Shown here one piece after another: positions 57,938-60,000 of a stretch of DNA of 60,000 nucleotides (positions within the stretch are counted from its first letter, which is position 1; each line of letters opens with the position of its first letter). Location of the stretch: positions 364,500 to 424,499 of the forward strand of contig NMRA01000108.1 in the NCBI GenBank assembly GCA_002633005.1. The letters run 5' to 3'. The stretch comes from Phoronis australis. Taxonomy: Eukaryota; Phoronida; Phoronidae. Both the position numbers and the translations under genes were made by a program. The notes beneath the pieces were generated by a model. That model made no database searches. It saw only the letters and a list, made by a program, of their open reading frames with translations, and was not told the origin of the DNA.

Positions 57938-58363
57938 AAAAAATTCAATGTGATACAAAAACAACTGCTTAGTTGTAAATTATGGGTCTGGTATGAAAGT
58001 CTTGTGACATTACCGATGTTCAAAATTGTATATATGGCAACTTTCAGGTACAAACCATGGTAACAGTTTGTTTGCCATATTGCGTCCCAGACCATGGTTA
58101 AAGTTTTCTTTCTGCTTCAGCACCAAATTTCTGTACATTCTAAAATTTAACCCTTAGGAAAATTACCTAATTAAATGCAACCATCTTCCATCTTTTGCAA
58201 ATGCCCAAAAAGGGCAGTTAGAAATGACCATGTAGACAATAGTTAAACTGACACAACTTGACACCAGTTTGACAACTTATTCCATCTCTTTGCGGAGCAC
58301 CAACCTTCATCTGATCAACTCTTCCAAGCGCAAGCATCGTGGNACAGATGCTGTAATAGATAG

Positions 58364-58441
58364 AACGTGCCAGCGTTTTGAGAACCAGTTTTCTCCACTG
58401 AATAACGGGCATCAAACGAGTTCTCAAAATGTGGCACGTCA
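58364..58441. repeat. Short hairpin element, copy 2 with longer arms
   Basis: TTTTGAGAACCAGTTT (58377-58392) pairs with AAACGAGTTCTCAAAA (58414-58429). Outside them, ACGTGCCA pairs with TGGCACGT. The loop CTCCACTGAATAACGGGCAT is almost the same as in the 3.7-kb copy. Confidence 0.75.
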
Positions 58442-60000
58442 CATCCGACTATTGTCTGCAGAAGCAGTATCAGAGAGGCAGTAATTGTCCGCTACACTAT
58501 AACATAGCTCACTACACAAGGTCACTTTCCTCCCCTGAAGCATATGTAGCTCCTGTAGGCAGGTTATGCTTTGTTGGTGGTTGCCTGATGGGGAAGGGGG
58601 AGCGGTGCCTGAGGCAACTTTCGCTGGGGCAATAGGCTTTATGGACACAGGTATTGTTTGTGCCTGATCACCCAAAAGACGAAACGTTTTTCTTGTCGCC
58701 ACTTCTTTGGAGTGCCTGACAAGCGTAATTTCCCACTTTTTACTCTGTTTGGTCTCTAAAGATCTGTTGTTAGTTGTGTTTATGACACACAAACTTAACT
58801 GAAATATCTCTTTCCATACATAAAAGTACCTAATAGTGTTAACTCTGTTGTTAGTCTGACATCAGGTCATCGTTTATCTAAATGTGTTTTTGTGGCTTTT
58901 TCTTAGAATTTAAGTGTGCTTAATATCTTCAGATACAGGATGTAGAAATTATTTATGACTGCGTGACTGTAATATGGATAATCTCCGTTACTGTAGATAG
59001 TGGTTTGTAGGATGGTGAAGTCTACAGGGTTACCTCATCCACAAGTCAACGTGTTTTAAGACAACTACCTACAAAAATGTGGACTCAAATTCCATAAGTC
59101 GTGTATTTCTGAAAAGACAAATCCTGTACAGTTGAAGTTTTTACTTAATACCATACCAGTCTGTCACATTGTTTGGGTCACGTGACCATGTCGTCATGGT
59201 ACAATTTAGTAAAGAAAGAAACCTGCATTCTTGCAGTTGTATATAATTTTTCATAAAAATCATGAATCTTATTTTTTGGTTGTCCCTCATACATAATAGG
59301 AACATTTTGGAAACAATTCGAAAATGTAGCTCTGGGACTTTCATTAAAAAATAGGTTAGTCAATGTGACTCAACCATTTCTTGTGTGTACAACAGTCATC
59401 AGCTAGATTTTGGTTCATTGTTGAAGAACTCAAAATACAGTGTGTTTTAAAGTGACGGATAAAGGAGGGCAAATTGCAGCTTTAAAACGGGCTCTGTTTT
59501 ACTTGTACCTCCACTTATGTCATTGCGTTTGCATTGCAATAGGTTAAAGCTGACCGATGCTACGTGTCGAGTGCAGTCACAAAGTTCAGAATGGTTTCGA
59601 ACGTTTGTTCGTGCTCTTATGACTTGGTGCTTTGTTATCTGAATGTTATCGGGAAAATAATGAAAACCGTTGTTGGATTTCATATCGCTGGTCATTAATT
59701 TTCACGGAATTTCTATTGAATTCTGATCACCTTACGAATCTATGCCTCTCCAGGTATTTTAGCACCTGTCTTATCTGAACAGGCCTTACCATTTAAATGA
59801 TAAGGCATGGGCTGGACTGATATGAGGAAAATAGTAAGTTTTAAATAATTGTTTTAAAGTTCCTGTGAATACCAACGACCCTAATACTGCTGAAACTACC
59901 ATGGCAAATGAGATTTTTTGTGACACATTCCCGTTGTTACTTTGGAACGCTATGCAGTCGGTCAATGGTAATTTAGCTTCTGGCCATTGTAACCTGTGCT
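58442..60000. other. No gene recognised to the window end
   Basis: Only short open frames without splice context. This may be intron of the gene starting at 45952 or intergenic DNA. Confidence 0.3.

Noticed and set aside
57531-57953. 140-codon ORF spanning the second CAGGG-type MITE
   Set aside because: T-rich Phe/Leu string coinciding with a non-coding MITE; the other copy has no equivalent intact frame.

Overview
This is a piece of animal nuclear DNA: AT-rich and intron-rich, with GT-AG introns and many short non-autonomous transposons. The genes point to a non-vertebrate bilaterian. One centrosomal gene matches both vertebrate paralogues CEP63 and DEUP1, and the Toll-like receptor has the two-cysteine-cluster (Drosophila Toll-type) ectodomain. 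The phylum cannot be fixed from the sequence; an invertebrate deuterostome or a lophotrochozoan would fit.

Layout. 1-2.1 kb holds an inverted-repeat MITE and tandem tRNA-derived SINEs. 2161-7856 (minus) is a complete five-exon COMMD2 gene of 199 codons. 7857-8074 is a compact divergent promoter with NRF1-like and ETS-like sites. 8075-38527 (plus) is a 17-exon CEP63/DEUP1 orthologue, about 800 codons, whose exons join in one frame throughout. A nearly intact Toll-like receptor (22324-24783, minus) sits antisense inside the 8.3-kb ninth intron of CEP63. From 38.7 to 45.5 kb the sequence is intergenic, with a decayed LINE reverse transcriptase (minus), simple repeats and minisatellites. At 45952 an unrecognised plus-strand gene begins; two coding exons are visible. 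The remaining sequence to 60 kb is mostly intron or intergenic DNA with piggyBac-like and CAGGG-type MITEs and a broken retroelement ORF.

The genes are functionally separate. COMMD2 is a COMMD/CCC-complex protein, CEP63 a centriole-duplication scaffold and the TLR an innate immune receptor. The links between them are architectural: a head-to-head promoter for COMMD2 and CEP63, and an antisense nested receptor. Most other structure is repeat content: SINEs, at least four inverted-repeat families (two with paired copies in the window), a hairpin family with a conserved loop, several minisatellites, and a 0.8-kb tandem duplication whose junction is a single N. Family assignments are from memory of family patterns; no search was run.
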